DNA of 64,000 bases from a virus. Made by a program: the position numbers and the translations under genes. Location of the stretch: positions 1 through 64,000 of IMG/VR virus record IMGVR_UViG_3300036939_000021; one strand, 5' to 3'. The notes under the pieces are model-generated. The model ran no database searches. It was given only the letters and a program-made list of their open reading frames with translations, and was not told where the DNA came from. Below are positions 37,686 through 44,912 of the stretch, piece by piece. Numbering within the stretch: the stretch's first letter is position 1; the number at the start of each line of letters is the position of its first letter.

Positions 37686-38135
37686 CCTAAACAAAATATT
37701 CTTTTTCTCTGCCATGTAGAAGAAAGCTTTAGATCATTTTTTCCTGATAAACTCTACGTCACACGATTAATAAAAGCTTGTCAATCTGTCAAATACGATC
37801 AAGTAATTGCACTAGTCAGCAATATTATGGATTATGATCCAATTCCTGAAATAGCTGATTTAGTAACAGATAGAATAGATTTTAGTTGGGGATATGAGCC
37901 AGAACAATTTGAAGATGAACCGGAAGAAGAAAAATTTATTATAGACGCTAGCTATAAATCCGCTCATGATTGGACTTGGATACCTCCAGAACTTAGAGAT
38001 AAATCATGGGCAACTAATAAAAATATCTATATCGGTGGTGGATGTAACGGAGAATGTCTAGCAGATTTTGAAGTAGTACTAGAAACACTAGATATAGATT
38101 ACAAACGAATAGAAGGATATATCTACGGAGTCTAA
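37683..38135 (+). CDS. conserved phage hypothetical protein, 150 aa
   Basis: Starts with a hydrophobic strand (MPKQNILFLCHVEESF), has an acidic middle (EPEQFEDEPEEEKF) and ends with GGGCNGECLADFEVVLETLD and a YIYG strand. This ending (GG...ECL) resembles phage proteins that I know only as hypothetical. Alpha/beta fold likely. Confidence 0.6.
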   Translation: MPKQNILFLCHVEESFRSFFPDKLYVTRLIKACQSVKYDQVIALVSNIMDYDPIPEIADLVTDRIDFSWGYEPEQFEDEPEEEKFIIDASYKSAHDWTWIPPELRDKSWATNKNIYIGGGCNGECLADFEVVLETLDIDYKRIEGYIYGV

Positions 38136-38157
38136 ACACTCTCGATTATTCCAGGGA

Positions 38158-38167
38158 TGCATCTACT
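38158..38167 (+). promoter_or_regulatory. intercistronic GCATCTACT element 4
   Basis: TGCATCTACT after CCAGGGA and a reverse GGAATAAT (38145-38152), 28 bases before the next ATG. Confidence 0.5.
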
Positions 38168-38194
38168 CTCTTACCCCATTCATCTTCTAAAATC

Positions 38195-38623
38195 ATGCAA
38201 ACATTTCTTCCTTATCCTGACTTTGTTAAATCTGCTGAATGTCTTGATAGACAAAGATTAGGTAAACAACGAGTCGAGTGTTTACAACTTCTTAATGCTA
38301 TTGCGGGAACTTCTAAAGGTTGGATTAATCATCCTTGTACCAAAATGTGGAAAGATTACCCAGAAGCATTAGTGCATTATTCCGTTGTAATTTGTTTTGA
38401 GTGGCGATCTAGAGGTTATAAAGATTCTTGTTTAGAAAAAATAGAAAATTTAGGACAGCAACAAAACTGGAAAATAGAACAAGATATTTTAAAATATCCT
38501 TCTTGGATAGGTAGAGAAGACGTACACGCTTCACATCGATCGAATTTACTTAGAAAACTTCCTGATCATTATCAGCAGTTTGGATGGAGTGAACCGGATA
38601 ATCTACCTTATATCTGGGTTTAA
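38195..38623 (+). CDS. pyrimidine-dimer glycosylase-like (MSMEG_6728-type) protein, 142 aa
   Basis: MQTFLPYPDFVKSAECLDRQ, RLGKQRVECLQLLNAI, GWINHPCTKMWKDYPEALVH and EWRSRGYKDSC match the MSMEG_6728/Pyr_excise-type family, related to phage DNA glycosylases that excise UV dimers. The catalytic assignment is by family only. It could protect phage DNA from light damage, which would suit a cyanophage. Confidence 0.75.
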   Translation: MQTFLPYPDFVKSAECLDRQRLGKQRVECLQLLNAIAGTSKGWINHPCTKMWKDYPEALVHYSVVICFEWRSRGYKDSCLEKIENLGQQQNWKIEQDILKYPSWIGREDVHASHRSNLLRKLPDHYQQFGWSEPDNLPYIWV

Positions 38624-38647
38624 TATCTAAAACATTCTCGATGATAC

Positions 38648-38676
38648 TCTCCTCTCCTTAGAGGAGATTTTTTTTA
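38648..38676 (+). terminator. intrinsic terminator
   Basis: TCTCCTC (38648-38654) pairs with GAGGAGA (38661-38667), then T. Confidence 0.85.
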
Positions 38677-38706
38677 TAATAATATTGTTGAATTCTCAAA
38701 AAATTT

Positions 38707-38850
38707 ATGATGATTCTGAGTAAACAAGATTCAAAAGTTTTTGTAGAAGTTTTGCTTAATCCTCCGGACGTATCAGAAAAACTACAAAAATCTTCTGAAA
38801 ACTATAAACAGAAAATTCTAAATAAAAGTAGTCCATCTAAAATCGCCTAG
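38707..38850 (+). CDS. DUF1778-antitoxin-tail-like small protein, 47 aa
   Basis: LSKQDSKVFVEVLLNPPDVS and EKLQKSSENYKQK match the C-terminal part of DUF1778 (TacA-type) antitoxins, which is the segment that binds the acetyltransferase toxin. The N-terminal RHH DNA-binding domain of those antitoxins (about 50 residues) is absent and no toxin gene is adjacent. Either a gene remnant or a free toxin-binding peptide. Confidence 0.5.
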   Translation: MMILSKQDSKVFVEVLLNPPDVSEKLQKSSENYKQKILNKSSPSKIA

Positions 38851-38913
38851 AAGACCTCTCTAATTTTTAGGCTATCTAGCCCTAGCCGCAAGCTTTTCGA
38901 GTCTTATAGACTC

Positions 38914-38938
38914 ACCTAGACCATAATAAAAAGCCCTC
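38914..38938 (+). repeat. 25-bp direct repeat (partner 39250-39274)
   Basis: ACCTAGACCATAATAAAAAG and five further bases are identical in both copies, flanking the 39043 cassette. At 39250 the repeat forms the left arm of a terminator. Confidence 0.85.
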
Positions 38939-38952
38939 CAGGATTCTCGAAG

Positions 38953-39045
38953 GCTAAAATATTTTTAAAATATATCTTGACATCTTAGATTTTTATTATT
39001 AAAATAGAGGAGTCGGGAAAGAAAAGCTAAGGAAATCGAAAAATG
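38953..39045 (+). repeat. promoter-plus-leader cassette, copy 2
   Basis: Near-identical to 37595-37685, up to and including the ATG of the downstream gene. Confidence 0.85.
38977..39005 (+). promoter_or_regulatory. early promoter 23
   Basis: TTGACA at 38977-38982, 17-bp spacer, TAAAAT at 39000-39005; serves 39043. Confidence 0.85.
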
Positions 39046-39243
39046 CTAAAACCTAACCAAGTCATTCAATACAAAGGTCTACAAATCGCTATCTTTGCTA
39101 CAAAATCAATGAAATATGTAGCAACAGTAGGACAATACGACCACTACATGACAAATGATGTAGCGGCTCTAGGCTTAGAGAACGCTGAAACTGCTACAAA
39201 GAGCGCTAAAGCTTATATTGATGATTTGAAAAAGACAGCATAG
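39043..39243 (+). CDS. hypothetical protein, 66 aa
   Basis: MLKPNQVIQYKGLQIAIFAT start, Ala/Lys-rich end (ATKSAKAYIDDLKKTA). Small alpha/beta protein of unknown family in a cassette bounded by 25-bp direct repeats. Confidence 0.65.
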   Translation: MLKPNQVIQYKGLQIAIFATKSMKYVATVGQYDHYMTNDVAALGLENAETATKSAKAYIDDLKKTA

Positions 39244-39263
39244 AAGCTAACCTAGACCATAAT

Positions 39264-39300
39264 AAAAAGCCCTCTAGAATCCTAGAGGGCTTTTTATTTT
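39264..39300. terminator. bidirectional intrinsic terminator
   Basis: 14-bp stem (39264-39277 with 39282-39295), A-rich left and T-rich right, between convergent genes. Confidence 0.85.
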
Positions 39301-39315
39301 ACTTAAATTTTGATT

Positions 39316-40317
39316 TTAAGCGGCTAATGTTTCCTTAGCGAATAGATATGATTCCAGTTGTTCTTTCTTTTCTGGTACATACTCAAGCCATACCTTACCA
39401 CATTCTTGTTTCATCTCTATAGAAAACTGAAAGTCTATAAAATTCTCGCTAGGTGCTGGATGTTGTTTTTTAGAATAATCCTGATAAGGATTGGTTAGTA
39501 CACGATAGAGTTTTTCTGGAAGTGTCTTTTGAAATTGTTGATAAGACTTTTCCCAATTTGCAATTGCTGTTTGAATGTCTTCCTCATAGTCTTCATCTTC
39601 TAATTGCTCTTGTGTGACTTGAGTGAAGCCATAGGAAAAGAGATCAATTTGTTCGCCAGTAAATAAAGTATCGATGAGTTTTAGAAATAATCCTTGTCGC
39701 TTTTGCTCTAATTGGTGTTCCTCGTATTCTTCTTGAGTCATATTTTCAACGGATTTAAATCCATTTTGACTGAGAAAGGGTGAGTACTCATCGCCTCTGT
39801 AATTGATGATTTCTAAGAAACGCATTTTATGGAGAGGCATAGGATACGCCCAAGGTTCAATAGTTTTGATTTGATTGTCTTTAGCTGCAAGAGCTTTTTG
39901 TAGTTCTACTACCGTTTGTCGTAATTCCTCAAGTTCACCTCCAACGTTCTGATACTCAGTAACAACAGCTTGCGATGATACACCCTCAAGCATAACTACT
40001 TTATCTTTACCGAGTTTCTTAATGACATCGATAACCCATAAACGTAATTCAATATTTGACCAGTAACCAAAATCAATCACCATTTCTTCCGTTCCCCAAG
40101 TCCCTCCATATTTGCCTTTTTGGACATCTAAAACTTTACCTTTAGTTTTTTCTAAAGCTCTTGTTAACGCTAAAGTATTCTCATTTCGTAAATAATTTCC
40201 TATTAAAGTATTGGTACTTTTTGCCATATCTGTTAAACATCCCCAAATAGAACCATCATCTCTTGTTTCAAAACGGATATTTTTACCTTGAAATTCTTGT
40301 GTAATAATATTTGACAC
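39316..40317 (-). CDS. KilA-N-type regulator, 333 aa
   Basis: N-terminal KilA-N-type domain (IRFETRDDGSIWGCLTDMAK, NYLRNENTLAL, GGTWGTEEMVIDFGYWSNIE) shared with the protein at 42138. Residues about 115-155 may be a short coiled coil (LEELRQTVVELQKALAAKDN). The C-terminal 130 residues are shared with the fragment at the window start. KilA-N proteins act as phage antirepressors or DNA-binding regulators. An RHH gene lies 4 bases upstream in the same operon. Confidence 0.75.
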   Translation of the reverse strand: MSNIITQEFQGKNIRFETRDDGSIWGCLTDMAKSTNTLIGNYLRNENTLALTRALEKTKGKVLDVQKGKYGGTWGTEEMVIDFGYWSNIELRLWVIDVIKKLGKDKVVMLEGVSSQAVVTEYQNVGGELEELRQTVVELQKALAAKDNQIKTIEPWAYPMPLHKMRFLEIINYRGDEYSPFLSQNGFKSVENMTQEEYEEHQLEQKRQGLFLKLIDTLFTGEQIDLFSYGFTQVTQEQLEDEDYEEDIQTAIANWEKSYQQFQKTLPEKLYRVLTNPYQDYSKKQHPAPSENFIDFQFSIEMKQECGKVWLEYVPEKKEQLESYLFAKETLAA

Positions 40318-40321
40318 TATT

Positions 40322-40510
40322 TTAGTTTCCTTGTTGTTTTTGTGAAGTTTGAGTGAGATTGTTACGAAATTGCTCTAAAGCAACCTTAATAACAGCATTA
40401 GCGGAAATCTGATGATCAATTGAGTAAGACTTTAACCATTCTTTAAGTTCAGCCGTAAGTCTTACCGACATAGTTGGAACCAAATGTCCGGATGAATCTT
40501 TTTTGTTCAT
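40322..40510 (-). CDS. RHH-type regulator, 62 aa
   Basis: MSVRLTAELKEWLKSYSIDH then ISANAVIKVALEQFRNNL: ribbon-helix-helix layout. The upstream DNA holds GGTG/CACC inverted half-sites around 40530-40550, a candidate operator. Forms an operon with the KilA-N gene and mirrors the RHH/KilA-N pair at 41918/42138. Confidence 0.7.
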   Translation of the reverse strand: MNKKDSSGHLVPTMSVRLTAELKEWLKSYSIDHQISANAVIKVALEQFRNNLTQTSQKQQGN

Positions 40511-41865
40511 ATCTAAATACTAACAAATGGTGTTTCCGGTGTCACCAATTTCTAGATATTCGTTACATAAGTTAAATGTGTTAGTTCACATAAATTGAAC
40601 TACTATACCCTGTAAGGCTTTCAGCCATTTAACCTTTTCTGATATGACCAGTTTTTCTATCCCCTAATCTCTAAATTACCTCAAAACCTTAACTTTTAGC
40701 CCTCCCAAGAAGCCTGAACCCTATACAGAGCATGAAATAGCGGTTTTTAGCCGTTCTTCAGAATCTCAAATAAGTATAAATACTTATGAATAGTTGAATC
40801 CTTGATTATATAAGGCTTTGAACCCTACACTACCCCAAAAAATCGAGGGTAAAACCTTCATTTCAGCCTTTGAAAAGCCTTAGTGACAAGTTGAAATTCG
40901 TAATATGACGTATTTTAAGATAATTTTTGGAAAGCCTGAATCGTTGATGGTTCTTAAGGTCTAGCGATTTGACCCCTTAAGAATCCCCATAGTTATTATT
41001 CCATTAGTGGCTTTCTCTCTAAAGACCCCCAAGTTAGTGCTAATCTTGATTTTTTTCTAGATTTTTGCAACTGGGCTGAAAGTATTGATTTTCCGTTGTT
41101 TTTAGTAGGTTCTGTAATAGAGTGTATAGTCTCTAATCAAATATCATATGAATTTAGTAGTGATATATCTGACCTAATTGCGGTTCAGTTAACCCACATA
41201 GGTCATATGCCAAAACGTTCATAGGAGTAATGTCCGAATAGAGTATGCACGTCTTAAAGCTCAGGGCATAAAGCCCTACTGGAATAATTCATAGATTTTT
41301 GGGGGTGTGGGGGAGAATCTAGATTGCTATTGAGGCGTAGGGGATTGGATAGGAGTCTTGAGGATTCTCTAGGTGCCATCTAGGAGGGCTGTAGAGCCTT
41401 AAAAGCTATCTTGGATGATGAATGACTCCTCTTAGAGACTCTCAGGGGCTTGTAGGAGCATGGACAGATTTAGTGACTAGTTTGGGTGAGAGGGTTAGGA
41501 TTTGTTACTAAGTAACTATAGTTATGTAGTTTGATGTTTTTGGATGGATTTTGAGTATACTACCTATCTTACTAGTTCCAAAAGTCTAGGATGACGTTAG
41601 AGTCAAGCATTCAGCTATTAGAGAAAAAAGAACACTAGAATGATACTTTCAGCGACTAGCTAAGTTAAGTAACAAGTTACTTTGTATTTTGGAGTAGTAG
41701 ATCGGTATTATATGCTTTCCAAAAATTCAAAGAAATTCTAAAAACATACTACATAGGCAGATTTCTATATAGAATCAATCCTCCAGCGTTTTTTATTGAG
41801 AATCGACCTAGCTTATCGCTAGAACCTTGATTCTATATAGAGGTTTTTGGAAAATAGGTACTAAA
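40511..41865. other. 1.35-kb non-coding region with inverted repeats and a structured element
   Basis: No credible ORF on either strand. It contains the structured element at 41351-41430, palindromes at 41504-41516 (GTTACT-A-AGTAAC) and 41668-41681 (AGTAAC-AA-GTTACT), and a 15-bp inverted repeat 41764-41778 with 41827-41841. Words such as AGCCTGAAYC and TGAACCCTA recur between 40700 and 40940. Composition is less AT-rich than coding DNA nearby. Candidate regulatory region or origin. Confidence 0.5.
41351..41430 (+). ncRNA. structured element A (homologue of 44165-44272)
   Basis: Closing stem 41351-41357 with 41424-41430; hairpin 1 TCTAG-GTGCCAT-CTAGG (41368-41384); hairpin 2 GGCT-GTAG-AGCC (41387-41398), then TTAAAA. 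A 40-base core (41365-41404) matches the minus strand of 44221-44260 at 34 of 40 positions. The compensating change in hairpin 1 supports an RNA structure. Confidence 0.5.
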
Positions 41866-41894
41866 AAAACCTCTCAGAAGTCCTGAGAGGTTTT
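41866..41894. terminator. bidirectional intrinsic terminator
   Basis: 12-bp stem (41866-41877 with 41883-41894) with A-rich and T-rich ends; downstream of the minus-strand RHH gene. Confidence 0.8.
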
Positions 41895-41917
41895 GAATGA
41901 TTTTATTTGGCGATAGG

Positions 41918-42067
41918 CTAGGTGATGCCTCTTGCTAGCCGTTCTAGAGTGTCGGATAGACTAGTAGCGTTTATTTCTGTTTGTTTTTCTTCAAGCCACT
42001 TGAGTACTGTTGGAGTAACGGTAAGGGTGAGTTTTTGCTTAGATTCTTTATATACATTTTTTCTCAT
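41918..42067 (-). CDS. RHH-type regulator, 49 aa
   Basis: KQKLTLTVTPTVLKWLEEKQ then NATSLSDTLERLARGI: ribbon-helix-helix pattern. It is divergent from the KilA-N gene at 42138 with a 70-bp intergenic region that contains the promoter and repeated AATACCCGTTT/AAAATACG-like sequence, a likely operator. Terminates at 41866-41894. Confidence 0.65.
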   Translation of the reverse strand: MRKNVYKESKQKLTLTVTPTVLKWLEEKQTEINATSLSDTLERLARGIT

Positions 42068-42095
42068 AAGTAGTGTAATACCCGTTTAAAATACG

Positions 42096-42104
42096 TGCTA
42101 TAAT
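42096..42104 (+). promoter_or_regulatory. TGC-extended -10 promoter of the 42138 gene
   Basis: TGC (42096-42098) plus TATAAT (42099-42104); no good -35 box. Overlaps the likely RHH operator region. Confidence 0.6.
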
Positions 42105-42137
42105 TAAAGAGTAACGCAAATAGAAGGATTTTGCAAG

Positions 42138-42857
42138 ATGTCAGTTATTCAACAATGGCAGGGATCGGATATAAGATTTGAGACGCGTAAGGATGGACGT
42201 GTTTGGGGATGCCTTACAGATATGGCACAAGCAACAGGCAAACTAGTAGCCGATTATCTACGTCTTGTATCTACCCAAGATTATTTACAAGCTTTATCAG
42301 ATGATATGGGAATCCCCATAGCTAACATACTTTATGCTATTCCAGGTCAAAAAACAGGAACTTGGGCTATTGATGAAGTAGTAATAGATTTTGCACAGTG
42401 GTGCAATGTAAAGTTTCGGATTTGGGTGAATCGTGTTATTCGGAGTTTGATTATAGAGAAATCAGCATCATTTTTAGATGATTCTGTAGAAGAAAAAGCT
42501 TTATCGATGATTAGCAATTTAATTAATCAGATGGAAGCAAGTGTGAGTGATCCGTTAGCTGTTAGTCGTTATGGTAAGGCTATTGATGTTTTGAATGTAA
42601 CATTACATCGTAATCAAACGGCAATGTTAAAGGATATCAAAACTAACTCTGTTTCTGATTTCTTAGAACAACACGTAGAAGAGTTTAAAGGAGAGAAGAT
42701 GATAGCGAAAGACTTGTATCACAGTTATTGCCGTTTTTGCTTAAAAAATAAATATACAAAAGAGACATTAACATCTTTTGGTAAATATGTTAGTACAGTG
42801 TATGAAAAACATCGTACAAATAAAGGAGTAATTTATTTAGATATGCGGTTAAAATAA
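42138..42857 (+). CDS. KilA-N-type regulator, 239 aa
   Basis: N-terminal domain like that of 39316 (IRFETRKDGRVWGCLTDMAQ, TGKLVADYLRL, KTGTWAIDEVVIDFAQWCNV). The C-terminal half is different and ends in a small helical domain (FLEQHVEEFKGEKMIAKDLY). Probable phage switch protein; divergent RHH gene and shared operator suggest mutual regulation. Confidence 0.75.
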   Translation: MSVIQQWQGSDIRFETRKDGRVWGCLTDMAQATGKLVADYLRLVSTQDYLQALSDDMGIPIANILYAIPGQKTGTWAIDEVVIDFAQWCNVKFRIWVNRVIRSLIIEKSASFLDDSVEEKALSMISNLINQMEASVSDPLAVSRYGKAIDVLNVTLHRNQTAMLKDIKTNSVSDFLEQHVEEFKGEKMIAKDLYHSYCRFCLKNKYTKETLTSFGKYVSTVYEKHRTNKGVIYLDMRLK

Positions 42858-42888
42858 AAATTGAAATGCGGTTTTTTGTCAAGTATAC

Positions 42889-42922
42889 AAATCTGACTTT
42901 CCCAGAGGTCAGATTTTTTTTT
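42889..42922 (+). terminator. intrinsic terminator
   Basis: AAATCTGAC (42889-42897) pairs with GTCAGATTT (42908-42916), then T. Confidence 0.85.
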
Positions 42923-42931
42923 AATATTTTA

Positions 42932-42960
42932 TTGACATCTTAGATTTTTATTACCATAAT
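42932..42960 (+). promoter_or_regulatory. early promoter 24
   Basis: TTGACA at 42932-42937, 17-bp spacer, CATAAT at 42955-42960; AGGAGTCGAAAG leader follows. Confidence 0.8.
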
Positions 42961-42995
42961 AGAGGAGTCGAAAGAGAAAGCTAAGGAAAACCAAA

Positions 42996-43217
42996 ATGAG
43001 CTTATACATTAAGAATGCTGACCCTCTTTTATTTGTCTATGAGACTAGCGATCCAGAATCGGGAGAACCTGATTATCTTTTGACTACAACTTGCCCTTGT
43101 CTGGTAGGAAAGACTTCAATAGAACAAGCGATTATTCGAGATTCGTATGTAAATGAAACGGATGAAGATGAAGAAAAAGGAATAGCTTTAGTTTCTGAAT
43201 GGCTTAGAACACACTAA
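42996..43217 (+). CDS. hypothetical acidic protein, 73 aa
   Basis: MSLYIKNADPLLFVYETSDP start, with TTTCPCLVGKTS and an acidic loop (NETDEDEEKG). Unknown family. First of three small genes, 42996-43850. Confidence 0.65.
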   Translation: MSLYIKNADPLLFVYETSDPESGEPDYLLTTTCPCLVGKTSIEQAIIRDSYVNETDEDEEKGIALVSEWLRTH

Positions 43218-43240
43218 GAAATTTTCAATAATTCCAGGGA

Positions 43241-43250
43241 TGCATCTACT
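43241..43250 (+). promoter_or_regulatory. intercistronic GCATCTACT element 5
   Basis: TGCATCTACT after ATTCCAGGGA; followed by AGGACAAAACACA, which parallels the sequence after the copy at 43551. Confidence 0.5.
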
Positions 43251-43279
43251 AGGACAAAACACATAACTAAGGAAAAAAG

Positions 43280-43540
43280 ATGACATATATACCACAAAAA
43301 ATAATAGTCATAGATTTATATGGATCAGGATATGCTGTCTTAATAGATGCTAAGAGAGAACATGAAAAAGTTTGGTTTTCACATTCAGGTTTAACAGCTT
43401 GTGTAAGGAATAGACATCGAGTCAATGGGATTATAGAAAAAACAAGAATGAAAAATCCCAATATAGAGATTATTGAACACTATCATGATGGACATAATGA
43501 ATATATGCCATTAACTGAAGAAAGCAGACGTATTTTATAA
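43280..43540 (+). CDS. hypothetical protein, 86 aa
   Basis: Short beta strands at the start (KIIVIDLYGSGYAVLIDAK) and a His-rich end (IIEHYHDGHNEYMPL). Unknown family. Good AAGGAAAAAAG spacing before the ATG. Confidence 0.6.
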   Translation: MTYIPQKIIVIDLYGSGYAVLIDAKREHEKVWFSHSGLTACVRNRHRVNGIIEKTRMKNPNIEIIEHYHDGHNEYMPLTEESRRIL

Positions 43541-43550
43541 ATTATTAGAA

Positions 43551-43560
43551 TGCATATACT
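43551..43560 (+). promoter_or_regulatory. intercistronic GCATATACT element 6
   Basis: TGCATATACT, intermediate between the GCATCTACT elements and the GCATATACT -10 region of the early promoters, followed by AAGACAAAAAACC. No -35 box upstream. Confidence 0.45.
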
Positions 43561-43592
43561 AAGACAAAAAACCTCACATGGAATAATTCAAA

Positions 43593-43850
43593 ATGACAAC
43601 GACACAACAGACAGAACAAGATCAAGCAGAACATTACAAACGGTTATTTAACAAGTTTGCTGAAGGTGTCATAATGCTTTACAAACAAGCACTTGTTCTA
43701 AAAACACCTGAAGCATATCGATTCTGGAACTTACGAGAAGAAAACCTCTACAAGCAAATTACAGAGAATTTGAATGAGACAGACAAAAAGGAATTGCTCC
43801 GAATTCTGGTAATTGCTAATGAACGAGCGGTCAAAGTAATTCGTAAGTAA
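43593..43850 (+). CDS. hypothetical helical protein, 85 aa
   Basis: All-helical, charged (QAEHYKRLFNKFAEGVIMLY, LNETDKKELLRILVIANERA). No known family. Last of the three-gene unit. Confidence 0.6.
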   Translation: MTTTQQTEQDQAEHYKRLFNKFAEGVIMLYKQALVLKTPEAYRFWNLREENLYKQITENLNETDKKELLRILVIANERAVKVIRK

Positions 43851-43870
43851 TTTAATAATAAAAATTAGGG

Positions 43871-43880
43871 AGCATCTACT
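43871..43880 (+). promoter_or_regulatory. intercistronic GCATCTACT element 7
   Basis: AGCATCTACT preceded by TTAGGG, as at 14522; the following 30 bases contain GGAATAAT (43901-43908). Confidence 0.5.
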
Positions 43881-43909
43881 ATTAAAAGTGAACACCCAAT
43901 GGAATAATC

Positions 43910-44017
43910 ATAAAATTTGCAAAATTAGCTCTAGGTTTAACTCTTACGTTTTCTATCATTGTTGGTAATATTTATATTGTTGTAAAACCTTTGATAGCTT
44001 CTGAGACTCAAAGTTAG
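43910..44017 (+). other. possible small membrane-peptide ORF with ATA start
   Basis: The frame reads KFAKLALGLTLTFSIIVGNI then YIVVKPLIASETQS before TAG, a plausible membrane peptide, but the only start in place is ATA 43910. After the TAG the same frame stays open for 26 more codons (CKKEKSSPCPG...). Could be a decayed gene. Confidence 0.25.
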
Positions 44018-44102
44018 TGTAAAAAAGAAAAATCTAGTCCTTGTCCTGGTATGGGTAGGAGAGAGTACAATAGAATGATGTTTTCTTTTTCTTAGCTACC
44101 AC

Positions 44103-44134
44103 AGTCTGACTTTTTATCAGGTCAGACTTTTTTT
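44103..44134 (+). terminator. intrinsic terminator
   Basis: AGTCTGAC (44103-44110) pairs with GTCAGACT (44121-44128), then T. Confidence 0.85.
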
Positions 44135-44164
44135 GTTTTAAATATTTTAATATTTTACTAATTT

Positions 44165-44272
44165 AGACTTTTCTAGAAGCCTCAATAATATTGGATAAGG
44201 GAATAGGTCATTTTCTTTATTTTTAAGGCTCTAGAGCCATTCTAGAGGGCACCTAGAAGATTAGAAAAGTCT
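44165..44272 (-). ncRNA. structured element B (homologue of 41351-41430)
   Basis: Outer stem of 10 bp (44165-44174 with 44263-44272). On the minus strand it holds TCTAG-GTGCCCT-CTAGA, then the 12-bp palindrome GGCTCTAGAGCC (44227-44238) and TTAAAA, in the same order as element A. No ORF. Confidence 0.5.
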
Positions 44273-44321
44273 GCTAGCTTTCGAGATTTTTCGAAATTTA
44301 TATATTTTCTAATAAAACAAA

Positions 44322-44349
44322 ACAAAAAAAAATGGGGGATAGCTCCCCC
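44322..44349 (-). terminator. intrinsic terminator of the 44356-44709 gene
   Basis: GGGGG (44334-44338) with CCCCC (44345-44349); on the minus strand it is followed by a long T run. Confidence 0.85.
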
Positions 44350-44355
44350 AAGTCT

Positions 44356-44709
44356 TTATTCTTTTGTTTCCATCCAGTCTGCTAGTTTGGCTTTTCCTCC
44401 TTTTTTAATTATTCTCGTGTATTCTTTGTATTTTTCTTTGTCAGCTTTGCAAATTTCGGTCAAGTCTTTCAGAGTCATTTTAGAGAAGTTTGTCGGTTTT
44501 TCTGGAGGACTTTCTATAGGAATAATTTCTTGTTTTGGTTCTGGTTTTTTGATGATTTCTTTTGGCTTTTCTTCTGGTGTGTAGGGCTTGACTGGTGGAC
44601 AGTAAGTAGCCATCCAGGTTATGTGAGAGTGGTAGAAAGCATGAGCGATGATTCCAGAGAATCCTATGATTGCAATAGACTCGATTGCTGAGGTGAGAAG
44701 TGCTTGCAT
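44356..44709 (-). CDS. membrane-anchored, Pro-rich protein with SAP-like end, 117 aa
   Basis: One N-terminal hydrophobic helix (about 5-27), a Pro/Lys/Glu linker (EEKPKEIIKKPEPKQEIIP) and a C-terminal SAP-like helix pair (FSKMTLKDLTEICKADKEKY, KAKLADWM). SAP-like units bind DNA or proteins. It is the only early-promoter gene on the minus strand in this window. A spanin-like or DNA-anchoring role is speculative. Confidence 0.55.
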   Translation of the reverse strand: MQALLTSAIESIAIIGFSGIIAHAFYHSHITWMATYCPPVKPYTPEEKPKEIIKKPEPKQEIIPIESPPEKPTNFSKMTLKDLTEICKADKEKYKEYTRIIKKGGKAKLADWMETKE

Positions 44710-44798
44710 TGTCTATTTCCTTAGATTTTCTTAGCTAGGCGATTTAGAGAGGTTTTAGAGCTTTTTGAGGCGTCGCTCTTTTTCTTCCCTACTCTTCT

Positions 44799-44827
44799 AT
44801 TTTATTAATAAAAATCTAAGATGTCAA
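44799..44827 (-). promoter_or_regulatory. early promoter 25 (minus strand)
   Basis: Minus-strand TTGACA (44822-44827), 17-bp spacer, TAAAAT (44799-44804), then AGAAGAGTAGGGAAG as in the plus-strand leaders. The leader of about 90 bases is longer than usual. Confidence 0.85.
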
Positions 44828-44912
44828 TAAATATAATATAAAGTTTTTATGAATAATTTTTTTTAAACTAATAGATTCACGATAAGATATTAAAAATAGA
44901 TTTGATGAATAA

